In this document: one piece after another, positions 25,246 to 36,752 of the stretch
Layout: each line of letters starts with the position of its first letter
Numbering within the stretch: the stretch's first letter is position 1
The notes under the pieces: model-generated
Told to the model about the DNA's origin: nothing
Databases searched by the model: none
The model's input: the letters and a program-made list of their open reading frames with translations, nothing else
Translations under genes and position numbers: made by a program
NCBI GenBank assembly: GCA_013350335.1
Contig: CM023539.1
Location: forward strand, 11,160,302-11,224,301
DNA length: 64,000 nt
DNA from: Chimonanthus salicifolius
Taxonomy: Eukaryota; Streptophyta; Magnoliopsida; Laurales; Calycanthaceae
Direction of reading: 5' to 3'

Positions 25246-25565
25246 CTTGTATGATGTTGATATGCTTTATAAACGTAGAAAGATATTATTTTCATAGAGT
25301 GATGAAGCAAATTGTACCTCCTTCATCTACTGCATGTTTGTTTGGGAAATACATGCTTGTAGAATATGCTTTATATTGTGTCATGTATAGTTGAATAGGG
25401 TAACTAGTGTTACTGTGTATGTAGTGAAATTTGACTAAATCATGAGATTCCAAGTGCAACCAATTAATGTTGATACACATTCCACACTACACAAAAATAG
25501 ATGCATAACAGTGAAATCATTGTTGCATTGGAATAATATACTGCGGTAATGCATTAAATTTATAA
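25246..25565 (+). repeat. tandem unit 3, promoter deleted
   Basis: The unit starts again (CTTGTATGATGTTGATATGC) and follows unit 2 for about 290 bases. After GTTGCATTGGAA it jumps to the unit's last ~30 bases (ATACTGCGGTAATGCATT), so the TATA box and exon 1 are missing. It then runs into unique intron sequence. Confidence 0.8.
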
Positions 25566-25629
25566 TTTGTCCTCTACGTTTTAATTTTTTAAGTACTTAA
25601 ATGAGACTCAATGAAATGATTCTGTGTAG

Positions 25630-25697
25630 ACTCTCAGTGTGGATACTTTTGCATGAAACACGAGCAAACAGACCAACCAGAGCAGCTTTCTATTGAG
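25630..25697 (+). CDS. internal exon of an unidentified broken gene
   Basis: A 68-base segment bounded by TCTGTGTAG (acceptor) and GTAATG (donor). Joined to the 10-base first exon it gives 26 codons without a stop: M-D-P then D-S-Q-C-G-Y-F-C-M-K-H-E-Q... The next expected exons are not seen; a LINE sits 84 bases downstream. I do not recognise the protein family. Confidence 0.4.
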
Positions 25698-25780
25698 GTA
25701 ATGCAAAGTACTTATAATTTTCTGAGTGTAATATGTTAAACTTGACTCAATCAAGTGATTAGATGTGTTGATTTACACAA

Positions 25781-27932
25781 ATTTTTTTTTGAAACAGTTG
25801 ATAATAGATTATCATTAAGGAAAGAAAAAAATACAGTGAAGAGAAAAGAAAGGGGAGTGGCCTAAGAGGATTAGGTCCCCAACCAAAGGAGCATAAAAGC
25901 TAAAGGAAAAAAGGAAAAAAATACAAGCAAAGCAAAAAGCAGCAAAAACTGTTACAAAAAAAAAACCCCTAGATGAAGAAGCTGCTAACTGCCCGGGGCA
26001 AGAAACGTGCCCCGAATACCCCGTCAACACCGTTTTTTGCCAGGAAATCTGCTACCCCATTTGCTGACCTACTAATTTGAGAAAAAGATACCTCCAAACC
26101 AACCAATAACTCCTTAATCTCCCTAACTAAGGTAATAAATCTTCAAGGGGGGCGCTTCAAACCCTTGACCCATTTGATTGCATTGGAAGAGTCACTTTCA
26201 ATAATTAATTTCTCCCCCTTAAAGTCGCCTCTAAGGATAGAGCCCTCCGAATACTAAGAAGTTCCGCCTCATTAGACTCCTTGATCCCTACAGACTCTGA
26301 GAAAGTGAGACGAGTATTACCCAGATGATTCCTAAGCACACCCCCAATCCCCGCCGATCCCGGTTTACCTCTGGATGCCCCATCAACGTTAAACTTCCAC
26401 GATCCAAAAGCGGGGGAGGCCCAGACAACCGAAGGTTTGCGCCTCAAGAGGGAAGGACCCAGACACCCCTCCAAAGACAAGCACAAATCCCCAACTTTGT
26501 AATCCCTAAATTCGTTATTAGCACAAAGCCACGAGCATAACCTCCATTTAGCGATATCAAACAGCTGCCTGAACTCTAAACTGCTTCCCTCGAAAATTCT
26601 AGCGTTCCTCTCCCTCCAAATGGACCACAGGACCACGACTAGAATAGTATTCCACACAAGCTTCTTCTGGAGTTGCATATGACCCAAAGACCAAGACTCT
26701 AGAAACCCCTCCCACGATCCAGGACTGACCCACGCGACTTCCAACAAATTAACGAATCCAGTCCATAATCTCCAAGCTACTGGAGAAGTTACAAAGAGGT
26801 GGTCTAAAGATTCTTCATCCAATTGACAAAGGGGACAACTAGAGTCAGCATCCAAGACTAATAGTCCTCTACGACTAAGTTCCAATCTGGTCAAGACCCT
26901 TTTCTTGGCATAGCACCAGGTGAACATCTGAACTCTAGGAGGGGCCAAATTTTTCCAAATAGAAGCCTGAGGAGCTTTCGAGCCCTCCAAACCAAGATAA
27001 GTAAGGTCAGACAAAGATTTGACCGAGAAGACCCCAGAAGAGTTCCTCGTCCAAACCCATTCGTCACCACTCTCCATATCCAGCTTAACTTCTCCCAGTT
27101 TCACCTTAAGGTCATTTAATGAATCAACCTCGAAAGCCCGAAGTTCTCTCCTGAAATAAAAAATCCACGAAGTACCAAGCCTATCCACCTTGTCCATATT
27201 TTGAAGTAAAGCCTGCCTATTCCTGGATACTCTAAATAATCTAGGGAAAATCTCTTTCAAAGGCCTATCCCCTGCCCAAATGTCATCCCAAAAAAAAGTA
27301 CGGTCCCCTTTACAGACCAACATACGAAGATTCCTTTTAAATAAACTTCCAACCTCAGATCTTCCTTTACACACGTTCCACCAATCTTTTTGTACCTTGG
27401 AGCCATACTGCAGCACGCCCTCTCCCAAAGTCCACACATTTCCATTTGCTATTCCATATTTGGCCGATAATAGTCGGACTCAAAAGGCGTTTTTCTTTGT
27501 TCCAAATCGCCAGCCCCACTTGCACAACAAAGCTTCATTCTTTACTCTGATAGGGACAACACCTAAACCGCCTTTTTGCTTAGGTTTAGTAATCTCGGGC
27601 CAGGCCACCAAGTGGACTTTCTTCTTCCCTTCTAGATCACCCCAAAGGAATCGCCTAAAAGTTTTTCCATCGAATTGGCTACGCCTATGGGGATTTTAAA
27701 AAGAGACAAGAAGTACATTGGCATATTCACCAAGACCGACTTTAGGAGAGTTATCCTTCCACCCAAAGATAGATACCTCTTACCCCATCTTGCCAACCAC
27801 CTCTCCACTTTCTCTAAAACTGGGTACCAAAACCTTTTTACCCTAGGATTACCCCCAACCGGAAGCCCAAGATACGAGAAAGGAAGTTTCCCTATCCCAC
27901 AACCAACTTCATCAGCCCATTCTTTAACCAAT
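25781..27932 (-). pseudogene. 5'-truncated LINE (RT C-terminus, zf-RVT, RNase H)
   Basis: This is the 3' part of an L1-type plant LINE, which moves by target-primed reverse transcription. Reading 27,932 to 25,781 on the minus strand, it has the end of reverse transcriptase (FSYLGLPVGG, GRITLLKSVL, 27,920-27,700), a zinc-knuckle zf-RVT region (CPLCQLDEESLDHLF, about 26,840), then RNase H starting WKFNVDGASRGKPGSAGIGGV (about 26,395). The frame breaks near 27,640, at a stop near 27,480 and within RNase H near 26,210. A poly(T) run at 25,782-25,790 is the poly(A) tail. A perfect 15-bp TSD, TGTTGATTTACACAA, lies at 25,766-25,780 and 27,933-27,947. Endonuclease and most of RT are missing by 5' truncation. 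Confidence 0.92.
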
Positions 27933-28015
27933 TGTTGATTTACACAATTGAGAATGCATGACCCTTGAGGAGTTGGAGATCGTTGATATTTCATTCATCA
28001 GTGTATCTACTATAG

Positions 28016-28317
28016 TGTTAGTAAAGTCCTACATTGCAAATGGACTTTTGGATCTTGGAGTTTATAAATATATGGGCACCCTCTCCTTATAAGCCTATTT
28101 TTAGGGATGAGTTATACCCATGTGTTTTAACATGGTATCAGAGTAGGGTTACTATTGGGATGGGTCACATTCGTATCTTCAATCCTGGTGCTGAGGGTTT
28201 TCTATCAGCAAAGTCCCACACTGAGAGTGGACCTTTGGATCTTGGGGTTTATAAATACATGGGCACTCTCTCCCTATAAATCGGTTTTTATGAAAGAGTT
28301 TTACACGTGTTTTAATA
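28016..28317 (+). mobile_element. TRIM (miniature LTR retrotransposon) 1
   Basis: Two ~116-bp LTRs, 28,016-28,132 (TGTTAGTAAAGTCC...GTTTTAACA) and 28,203-28,317 (TATCAGCAAAGTCC...GTTTTAATA), surround 70 bp. A primer binding site, TGGTATCAGAG, complementary to initiator methionine tRNA follows the first LTR. The flanks tatag and tgtag form a TSD with one mismatch. There is no coding region. TTTATAAATA inside each LTR is the likely TATA box. Confidence 0.85.
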
Positions 28318-29180
28318 TGTAGTTAGAAAAAAAATAATGGGTCTCATGGGAGAGAGAAAACCAATGCAACTCTTTGTTCACCATACTTTTGTGACAAAAA
28401 TCCAACGGGCAAGAAGTGAAAGGAATGTTTCCATCAGACAGATGAGCAATTGTTATGTATAGAACAGTTTTCGACAAGAGTGCAAGTGGAGTATATTTTT
28501 AATCATCAATTGCATTTCAAAACCCCATTGTTATACTTATAATTGATACATTTGTTTTGGACATGCAAATGGTCAGACTGGGGAGAAGATTTTATTCTCT
28601 ACCATTTCTGTTTTACTGTGATTTTAAAAGGAGAACATTTTGGCAATACAGTAAAGTTTTTATGGCCTGAATTTCTAAATTATTATTGAATCATCACTCT
28701 TAACTTTTGTGATGCATGTGTGATATTAATGTATCATTAAAAAAAATGTAAGGTGTTGAGAAATACATGGAGCTACTGAAAAATAGAGAGATCCGGTCTT
28801 GACAGATACCCAATTTATCATTATTTCAATTCATGGTTATTCATTTGGTTAATTATTCTCACCGTTGACTTGATTGATAAGAATAAAATATTTAATCATT
28901 CTAATTTTTTTTAAATATAATTTTTTTATTTTCAAATGGGTTGTTTCATCCTAACACAATGATGATTCTGTCTTATTTGTCTGGTGATAGAAATTGAGAA
29001 CCAAATGGTTTGTTTGAAGTGGGTCCATAATAACATCTTAAATGGTTAAACTTTGATTTGAGGACTTCAAATTGAAATCGTTACGACAAATTTTAGTCTA
29101 ATTATTCAAAGTGGACATCAAACAAATTGATTTCTTGAATAGTTTATATCATTATAATTTATGAAACTTACTACATTTTC
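28318..29180. other. unassigned stretch
   Basis: AT-rich sequence between the TRIM and the LRR remnant. It may include decayed upstream parts of the LRR gene, but no readable repeat of leucine-rich motifs was found. Confidence 0.5.
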
Positions 29181-29277
29181 ATGTCCACAAAAAGGCTTTG
29201 TGAATTACAGAAGCTAATGGAGATCGATTTTAGCTACAATTCATTTGAAAGAATTCCTTCATGTATCAGTTACACGC

Positions 29278-29884
29278 TATGAAGCACGGATACTCTGAAA
29301 CCATTCGAGTATCCGTGTCAGGTACGTTTCCGACACGGATACGGCTTGGATACGTGTCGGATACGTATCCAATTAAATAAAACATTTTTAAATACGGATA
29401 CGGCAACAGACACAGAGGAACACGACGGGACACGGGAGACGGGACACTGCACGGGATACGGCAGCAAGGGAGAAAAGGGGAAAAAATATATGTTTTCAGT
29501 ATTATTTTTTTAACCTCAATAATCATTCACATATTATATACTATAATATTTCAAATATTTTTTAAACATATTATATATATCTTTTCATAATACTAAATTG
29601 CTAATAGTCTAATCTTTATAATATATATCTTTTGTAATGTTTACTAATATATATATTATTCATTATAAATATAAAAATATAATTTCTAATAATTTTTATC
29701 TCATAGTAGAATTTATGATATTTTTTGTAAATGTCTGAATTTATTTTGTTGATATATATATATATATCTATCTATAATAATTTTTTAATTCGGCATATCC
29801 CGCCGCACCTGTATCCTAGTTTTTCAAAATTTGCCGTATTCCCGTATCGTATTCGATAGGCGTACCCATATCGGTGTTTCTTAG
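29278..29884. mobile_element. MITE with 9-bp TSD in the LRR relic
   Basis: Inverted ends TATGAAGCACGGATAC and, from the other side, CTAAGAAACACCGATATG. The flanks are gttacacgc (29,269-29,277) and gttacatgc (29,885-29,893), a 9-bp TSD with one mismatch, which fits a Mutator-like or hAT-like origin. Subterminal GATACGG/CCGTATC motifs are dense on both sides. It is non-coding. Confidence 0.75.
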
Positions 29885-30038
29885 GTTACATGCAATCCTC
29901 TGAATTCATATATATTTGTCTGGAAATCAAATTAGTGGGAGCATTGTACATTTAGGAAACCTTCCTTCATTAAATGTGATCAAGCTTGAAGATTACCATT
30001 TGGATGGCGTGTTTGAATTTTCCACTTTTGCGAGCTTA

Positions 30039-30192
30039 CAGGGCTGGCTCTAGCTTAAGGCTAAATCGGTGGCCGCCTAAGGCCCCTCTAATTTGACCAA
30101 TGGCCTAGGACCCCCCACTATGCACTTTCCTTAAGGCCTAGGGTCCCTACCAGTGTACTAGGCCTAGAGCCCCTGAAATTTCAGGGCTGGTC
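30039..30192. mobile_element. 154-bp insertion with 11-bp TSD
   Basis: A GC-richer block starting CAGGGCTGGCTCTAGC, flanked by perfect copies of TTGCGAGCTTA (30,028-30,038 and 30,193-30,203). The LRR reading continues across once it is removed. The inner text has repeated AAGGCCTAGG/GGCCTAGG. The long TSD suggests a Mutator-type MITE, but I saw no convincing inverted ends. Confidence 0.65.
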
Positions 30193-30610
30193 TTGCGAGC
30201 TTATCTATGCTCGATTCTGTTTACCTTTCAAACAATCCAATGCTACAGGTAGAAACAGAATCCCCAACATGGGTTCCATCATTTCAGCTCAGTGACCTCA
30301 ATCTATCAAATACCCAAGTCAAGAAGTGTAGTGGCAGTGTCATTCCGAGCTTCTTGGCCACTCATAACCCCTTGAAAGAACTGTATCTATCAAATACCGA
30401 CCTTACTGGTAACATTCCTAATTGACAATTCTATGACTTAACGATAGCCGAACAATTGGTACTAAGTGACAATCAGTTACAGGGTTCATTTCCTCCACCT
30501 TCTCAGGGCATTTCAACAAATGGCGTAATTTGGCTCAACGTCTCCAACAATCAGTTGGGGGTTCATTTCCTGCCAACATAAACACTTTATTAGAAGGGTG
30601 TCCAAGACGC

Positions 30611-31984
30611 TGGTGTCAAAGTGACGAAGAGGAGCAGGATGCAGCTAAAGCATGAGTGGTGCGAGTAATGGGCTTGATGGGATAAAGGTCTGCTTCACAT
30701 TAGCCTTGAAACAAAGGAGCACTAGTACGTAAGTCACGAGTAACAAAACCCTAAGGGAAGAGAGTAAAACTAACAAAGTTATATTTTGTGAATTGAGCGA
30801 CAGATAACAAGATTTTGTGCATGTGGGGAACATGGAGAATATTGGATAGATGAAATGTAGAGGAGACAAAGTACCAGCGTGCGTAATGGAAAGCGAGTCA
30901 CCGCTACCGAAAAGAACATGATCAGTGCCACTGTAGTCAGACCGAGAGCGTAGTGGGTGTGCATCACCTGTCATATGATTGGTAGCTCCTGTATCAGGGT
31001 ACCAATTGTGATCAGCTGGAGGAGCAATCTGCAGGCTGACGAAGGTATATGGAAGACCAACCTCGAACGGAGGCTCTTGACGGTAGCGCTGATAGCAAGT
31101 GAAAGCACTATGTCCTTACTTAGAGCAGATCTGACACTGGAGGGCAGCAAACTGAGGATGTTCATGAATACTGGAAGAGGTTGCTGAACAGCCTCGACTA
31201 CGATTACCACGACCACCTCTACCATTGTTAAGGCGACCCCGACGACCGCGACCACTACGAGCATATGAACCGCGCCCGTGAGATGAGAGAAAAGCAGTGT
31301 GAGACACACCTCTAAGGCTTTCAGATGGGGTACTCTGTCCCAAATGTGTGAGTTGGGACTCAAATAATAAGAGGCGAGCGCGGAGATCTTGGAACACTGG
31401 AAGTGGAGGAGAGGGGATGGCAGTAGTGTAAAACATGGAATAATCGGGGCCAAGGCCACGGAGAATTGATGTACCGAGGTCATCATTGGAGACCGACTGA
31501 TTGATAGAGGCAAGAGCATCGGCAATGGATTTGGCATGTTGCAAATATTTAGAAATAATCTTTGTACCTTTGGATAGATAGAGCACTTAATTAGCAAATG
31601 AGTAACACTGGCAAGAGAATATTGTGAAAAATTGCGTTGCAGACAATTCCACATCTCACTAGAGGTGGAAAGGCCTACAACCTGTGCAAGCACAGGTTTA
31701 GAGAGGGTCACAATAAGAATGTCAACAAGGTTCTGATCCATTGCGATCCAGGTGGTGTAGACAGGGTTTGGAGTAGATTTGGATTGATCATTAGTGAAAA
31801 GGTATGGAGGGGGACACGGGATGGTGCCATCAATGTAAGACCAATAGTGTTGACCAACGAAGAACGGTTTTATTTGGGCATGCCAAAGAAGGTAGTTTGT
31901 CCCTGTTAATTTAATGGAGACAAGAGGGGAAAAATTGGAGATTGGAGCAGTGGGGGTTGAAGAGGAAGCTGCAGAGGACGCCAT
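30611..31984 (-). pseudogene. copia gag and protease region, truncated
   Basis: The 5' coding half of a Ty1/copia retrotransposon. It starts with ATG at 31,984. The gag part reads LTGTNYLLWHAQIKPFF and TTWIAMDQNLVDILI, changes frame near 31,580, and continues with SIADALASINQSVSNDDLG and a GR-rich stretch. A CCHC knuckle, CQICSK.GHSAFTC, lies near 31,110. The aspartic protease motif WYPDTGATNHMTGD is near 30,990-30,950. Integrase, reverse transcriptase and the 3' LTR are missing where the sequence joins the LRR relic. In-frame stops and shifts make it inactive. Confidence 0.88.
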
Positions 31985-33033
31985 CGTAATGACGGGCCCG
32001 AGATGGTTGTTCTGAGAGGTGCCCTGTTCTTTTTTTTTTTTTGTTGTAGTGCTAGTAAAGAGAAAGAGGCAAGGCTGGTGGAAAAAGTTACTCCTATGAT
32101 GGACTTAATCAGTCCTTCATCAACCCACGTAACTGCCGACAAACTATTTTGGATTACTGGAATGCCCAGTAATGGAAAAAGTTACTCCTTTGATTGACTT
32201 AACCTTTCCTCAGTAAACCAGGTCGGATCAGAACTGCACCAATCGTCAGAAAGGAAATCGCCGGGCGTGAGCAACATCGGAGAAGATCTGCTTGGGTTGA
32301 GAATGGCAACTGATAAAGAGGCAAATCGCAGGAGATCAACATGTGACAGCAGAGAAGGGGTTGGCGCATGCAGTAGATCTGGCCTGGATTCAAAATGGTA
32401 GATCTGATTCAAGGGAGAGGAGATCTACAGGAATCTCTTCCAATGGAGACAATGCGGCTGTTGCTCTCGGGTATCAGAACCGAGATGGGACAGAGAGTGG
32501 AGAAGAGAAAACAAACGAGATCAATAGATATGGGATGCCCACATGTCAAGATGCGGCAAGAATGGAAGAAGGGCGCAAGAGGGGTGTGCCTAGAGAAGAG
32601 AGAGGAGTCAGGTCGTACAGAAGGGCCGACGATGCAGACCTGGCGCAGAGAAAGTATGTTGTTAAAGAGAAGAGGCGAGGATCGCGCTTGGACTTACAGG
32701 ACTGATTATCAGATATGATAATGGCGACAAAGGGTCTGCAGGATCTGTTCAGAGTGGAGCAGCAGGAGGAAGCAAAAGGGGCGCACCCAAATTCGACGAG
32801 CAGCAGCAAGAAACAATGTTGATCTGAGGCGATCTGAGGTGAAAAAGAAAAAGAGAAGAAAGTCGGAGCAGGAACGGCGCCAATCGAACAGAATAGAAAC
32901 TTTGCAGAGAAAGAGAGGAGTGCACTTTGTGAAAAACGGCCTGAGATACAAGATGGAGTGCCGTCGATAGCCAATGTAAATATTTGGGAAGGCAATGGGA
33001 GAAAAAAAATCAGAGATTTGGGGAACCGAGGTC

Positions 33034-33047
33034 TGTCTTTGATACCA
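33034..33047 (-). other. copia primer binding site
   Basis: TGGTATCAAAGACA on the minus strand directly after the LTR end, complementary to the 3' end of initiator methionine tRNA as usual in copia elements. Confidence 0.7.
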
Positions 33048-33189
33048 TGAAGAAACTGTTGGCTCAATGACCTTTCTCATTATACAATGTATATATAGAT
33101 GTAAAAGTCTAAATATAGAAGCCTTCAATTAGGAAACTTGACAAAGATAGAATAATATAAACATGGTAGGTCAGCCCTGTCCTCTAATA
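33048..33189 (-). repeat. copia 5' LTR (short)
   Basis: On the minus strand this ends GTTTCTTCA at 33,048 next to the PBS and starts near TATTAGAGGACAGG (33,189), where TGTTAGAGGAC would be normal. TATATATACA near 33,090 could be the promoter. The leader between 33,030 and 31,985 has long but meaningless open frames. Confidence 0.65.
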
Positions 33190-34914
33190 TAATTTTGACT
33201 CCCCAAGGACTTAAAGGGGAAGTTAAAGAGAACTTGAAACACTTAAATAGTAGTGGAACTTTCTATGGGTTGTTTAAACCTATGGGATGTTTAGAGTTAA
33301 TTATGACCCACGAAAATAAAATACAGAATGAATGGTATTGAGATGTTGCGACAGAATAAATGAGTAGGTGATAATTGTTGTCAAAAGCTCATTTTTAGGA
33401 GAGATTGCCAAACTTTTGGTGGAAATCTAGAAGACCCGAAACCCACCTTGCACGTGTGACATCCCACGTGTGTACGAACTTGAGTGTTTCGTAAAAAGAA
33501 AATTTAGTCACGCTTTACTTGAGGGTTGGGGTGTGACAAGTCGACCATAACATTCTAGGAATGGTTTTGAGTCATTGTAGTCATTTAAAGGACATGCAGC
33601 GTGGCTGAAATTCAATTGGAATAAAAAAATATTTTGGAACAATTACTACTCTCCAAATTCAAATTTGAATTTTGTAAAGAATTTATTCAAGCTTTACTTG
33701 AGGGTTTCGGTCGTTATCCAGATCTTCCGATCAATCCCAGGTTAGTACCATGAATTGATTAATTTTTTTGTGTTTTAGGCTTGAGCTTCGATATATGCAT
33801 GGATTTTCAACATTCTCTCATTTTTGATTAATTAATTAAAATTGAAATTAAGAGGATGAATTAAATCCTAACTCAACCTAAACACTAAGTTCATGGGAAC
33901 TGGGCCTCTTAGATGGATCAATAATCACAATAAGAGAAGTGGTTCGATTGCTTGAAACCCAATCGATCCAAGGCTTTTCAAAATTGCAAGAATTTTGAAC
34001 CCGAAATCCTGACAAGCGTAAGGAACGATAGGTTGTCTTCCCCGCTTTGCCAGAGCGAGAGTTCCTTGGAAATCCTGTGTACTGCACAGTTTTGGTTTCC
34101 ACCACAAATTTGAATTTTTTTATTGTTGTTTAACCATCGTAATTTTCAATTCAATTTTTTTTTTTCATTTTGATGTAATTAGACTCTATTTTTATTTTAT
34201 TCATCAATCTGAGAAATTATAAGTTCCAGACATTGATGCTATGAGCCAATTTTAATTTTTATTGATGTGTGATCCATCTCCATTATTACTATTTGCCAAT
34301 GAGAACTATGCTCAAACCAGTTATTTAAACAGTAGTGTGTGGTGACAGATTAAAGTTTGAACCGTGGAATTTCTTTGCTTGATTACATCTCGGACACAGT
34401 GTTTAAGATCAGCATCACTGTTGCTCGAAAACATCCCAGATGATTTTATTAAAGAAGTTGTTTGAAGAAAAAAGCAATTTCAAAACTGTACCCAGAATCC
34501 CATAAAGTAAATTACAAAGCTTAAAACCATATCAATTGGACTCCAAAATTTTTGAAATTTTGGGTTTGGATAGCCATGTCAAAGAGCTTTCCAGCAAAAA
34601 CATAGATCGAGTTATGGAGCTCTAGTTACGGTCATTTTGGTGAGAGAGCACATAATTGAACAGTTTTAGTAGAAATGATCTAAATGGGGAGTTTCAATTT
34701 TTTTCCAGTATCACCTGATCTCGAAAAATTCTTAAAAAAAAATCGTGATGGAAGATTCATTAGTTGTCTGTCTCAAGAAAAAAAATTAGTGTGATTTTGT
34801 CCAGAACCTTAGATATAGCATGTGCAGAACTGTAATTTTTCTACGAGTATAGATTTCAACGACATTTTGCAGAATTTTTTTATGTATCATTTGGACTCAG
34901 AAATTTTCAAAATA
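33190..34914. other. unassigned repeat-like sequence
   Basis: No coherent coding frame was seen. CTTTACTTGAGGGTT occurs twice (33,514 and 33,694), and ACCCACCTTGCACGTG/CACGTGTGACATCCCAC near 33,445 resembles LTR starts, so decayed LTR sequence is likely. Confidence 0.4.
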
Positions 34915-35460
34915 AAAATAAAAATTGAAAGGTAACTTCATTCATTCAGAAGAGAAATACAAGAGCGCAAAAGCAGGACATAAGAAGCTCACCAAAACGA
35001 AATTACAAAAATTTATTTACAACTTCAGAATCCGAGGATAACTCCTGGCAAACCATCTCATCTGCAGCCGAGTTAGCTGACTGAGGAGCCCAAGCAACTT
35101 TAAAATCAAATGAAGCAATAATATGGCTAATCCTTTAGATTTTTTCCAAGTAAACCCACAGGCAGTGAGAACCCAACACCCACCTAACAATAACATGAGA
35201 ATCACCTTCAACCAAAATCCCAGAAACTCCTAACTCCTCCAACTCCATAATACCACGCCACAAAACAAATCATTCCACCTTAATAACTGAACTATTCAGA
35301 ATTGGGCTAGCATTAGAAAGCACTGTAGACCCCGAATCATCTCGAATGATCCCACCATACTCAGCCAAACCAAACTCACGCATACAACTTCTAGCAAAAT
35401 TAAGCTTAAAAAGCCCAAAAGCAGGAGGAGTCCAGAGGACTTGTTGATTTGACTCCAAAT
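34915..35460 (-). pseudogene. LINE 3' end with RNase H remnant
   Basis: On the minus strand it reads WTPPAFGLFKLNFARSC...LAEYGGIIRDDSGS (35,430-35,330), then LEELGVSGILVEGDSHVIVRWV (about 35,240-35,170) with stops: the plant LINE RNase H domain. It ends AATGAAGTTACCTTTC and an A/T-rich tail near 34,930. It is a different family from the LINE at 25,781-27,932 and is shorter. Confidence 0.75.
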
Positions 35461-35789
35461 TATGCACAAATTCTTGTATGAGTCAAATGTATGTTAAATG
35501 AAAAAGGATGGGTGAATCGGTTCACTGTGAATTATCTATTTTTTATCATAAACATATCTATACAAATTACTTTTCTTACACTTATTTTTATTTTCTACAA
35601 TTAGATATTTATCAAATTTAAATTTATTTTGAGATATATTGACGGTTAGGTTATACTCAAACCTTATAGGTGATTTAAATAGTTTGTCTTCAAAACATAT
35701 TTAAAATAATTCTTTAAACTGAGTTTTCTGACACTTCCAATTTAAGTACAATAATTAATCATGTTATTCTTGTGCGATGAGTGTGGATC

Positions 35790-36752
35790 TGACGCAGCGG
35801 GGATCGGGTTAACTAAGACTAATGGCTGGGTGAATGGGAATTGGTAATAGAATGAGTGCTAACTTAATGAACTTAGGTGGATTGATGGGAAATAAAAGGG
35901 CTGAAGGATGTTGATTAAGAAAGGAAGAGAACAAAGGTATTAAAGGTTAATGAGGATGAAAGACTTTCTGGGTAAAGAATAGGGACGGTGACCTGGGAGA
36001 AAGGTAGGAACAGGAACAGTTCTGGGCAGCAGTAGGTTTCTGAACAGAACCCAAGCAGATGGCAGCAACCAGCTGCAAAGCAAGCTCTCTGATCAGACGG
36101 CAACGCAGGTAGAATGGGCTCAGCACTGCTGGGCAGCAATCTGGAGATCTAGCACAAGGATGGTTGTTTGGGAGGCCCAAACAGCAGTATAGCTTCAAGA
36201 TCTGAAGCAAAGATGGACGGAAAAGGGAGCAGCCAAGCGTTGGCTGGATACTTCTCGTCCGGCAGGGCAGCCTTCTTGCTAACAGCAGACGAAGACAGAG
36301 AGACTCCAAGGGGTTGTCGAACTCCGGCGACGGCGAGAACCCGTGAAGAAAAATCAAGAACAATCACACAAACAGCAGAGAAGAATCTCAATCTATTTTA
36401 TTAATCAATCAATTCTATCCCTTACAATCTACAAAAAGGGGTATTTATATACATACCCTAAACACAAAAATAGGAAGTAAAATTAAACAAGGAAAGGATA
36501 AGAAAATAAAGGAGAATAGAAAGAGGTGCCTGATTTGTCGGGGTTGTCGGCACCTTCGCCGCTTCCGTCGCCATTGTCGGTGCTGATGCGGTGAAGAAAT
36601 AAGGGAAGAAGGAAAGAACGGAAGAGATGGGTTAAGAAAGGGAGGAGAGATGGGTTGGGAAAGGAGTTTTACTCCTTTTAGAATTTTATTCCCCTTTTGA
36701 CTTATTTGTTTTAGGCCTCACGTGTGTGTGTCACACGTGATGTGCTGCATCA
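35790..36752 (-). repeat. gypsy 3' LTR
   Basis: TGACGCAGCGG...GTGCTGCATCA on the plus strand. It includes the last seven codons and the stop of the polyprotein (36,731-36,752). TATTTATATACATACCC near 36,444-36,460 holds the likely promoter box, read on the minus strand as TATATAAATA. Confidence 0.95.

Larger units (their letters stand above)
29190..30590 (+). pseudogene. LRR receptor-like protein fragment
   Basis: Leucine-rich-repeat extracellular domain pieces of a plant receptor-like protein. Readable parts are LCELQKLMEIDFSYNSFE (about 29,194-29,270), then after an insertion LSGNQISGSIVHLGNLPSL (about 29,918) and EFSTFAS. After a second insertion come LDSVYLSNNPML (30,210), LSDLNLSNTQV, LKELYLSNTDLTGNIP, then in a shifted frame LVLSDNQLQGSFPPP. 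The pattern LxxLxLxxNxLxGxIP is clear. There is no signal peptide, transmembrane or kinase part, and there are stops and frame changes. It is a relic split by two small transposons. Confidence 0.8.

Noticed and set aside
28160..28175. 5S rRNA-like GGGATGGGTCAC inside TRIM 1, suggesting a Cassandra element
   Set aside because: Only about twelve bases match and they lie in the inner part, not in the LTR where Cassandra carries 5S sequence.
32546..33128. 170-residue protein upstream of copia gag
   Set aside because: It overlaps the PBS and LTR and is the untranslated leader of the copia element; no domain.
35915..36404. Small proteins (70-138 residues) in the gypsy LTR
   Set aside because: The same frames occur in both LTR copies because the LTRs are nearly identical, not because of coding selection.
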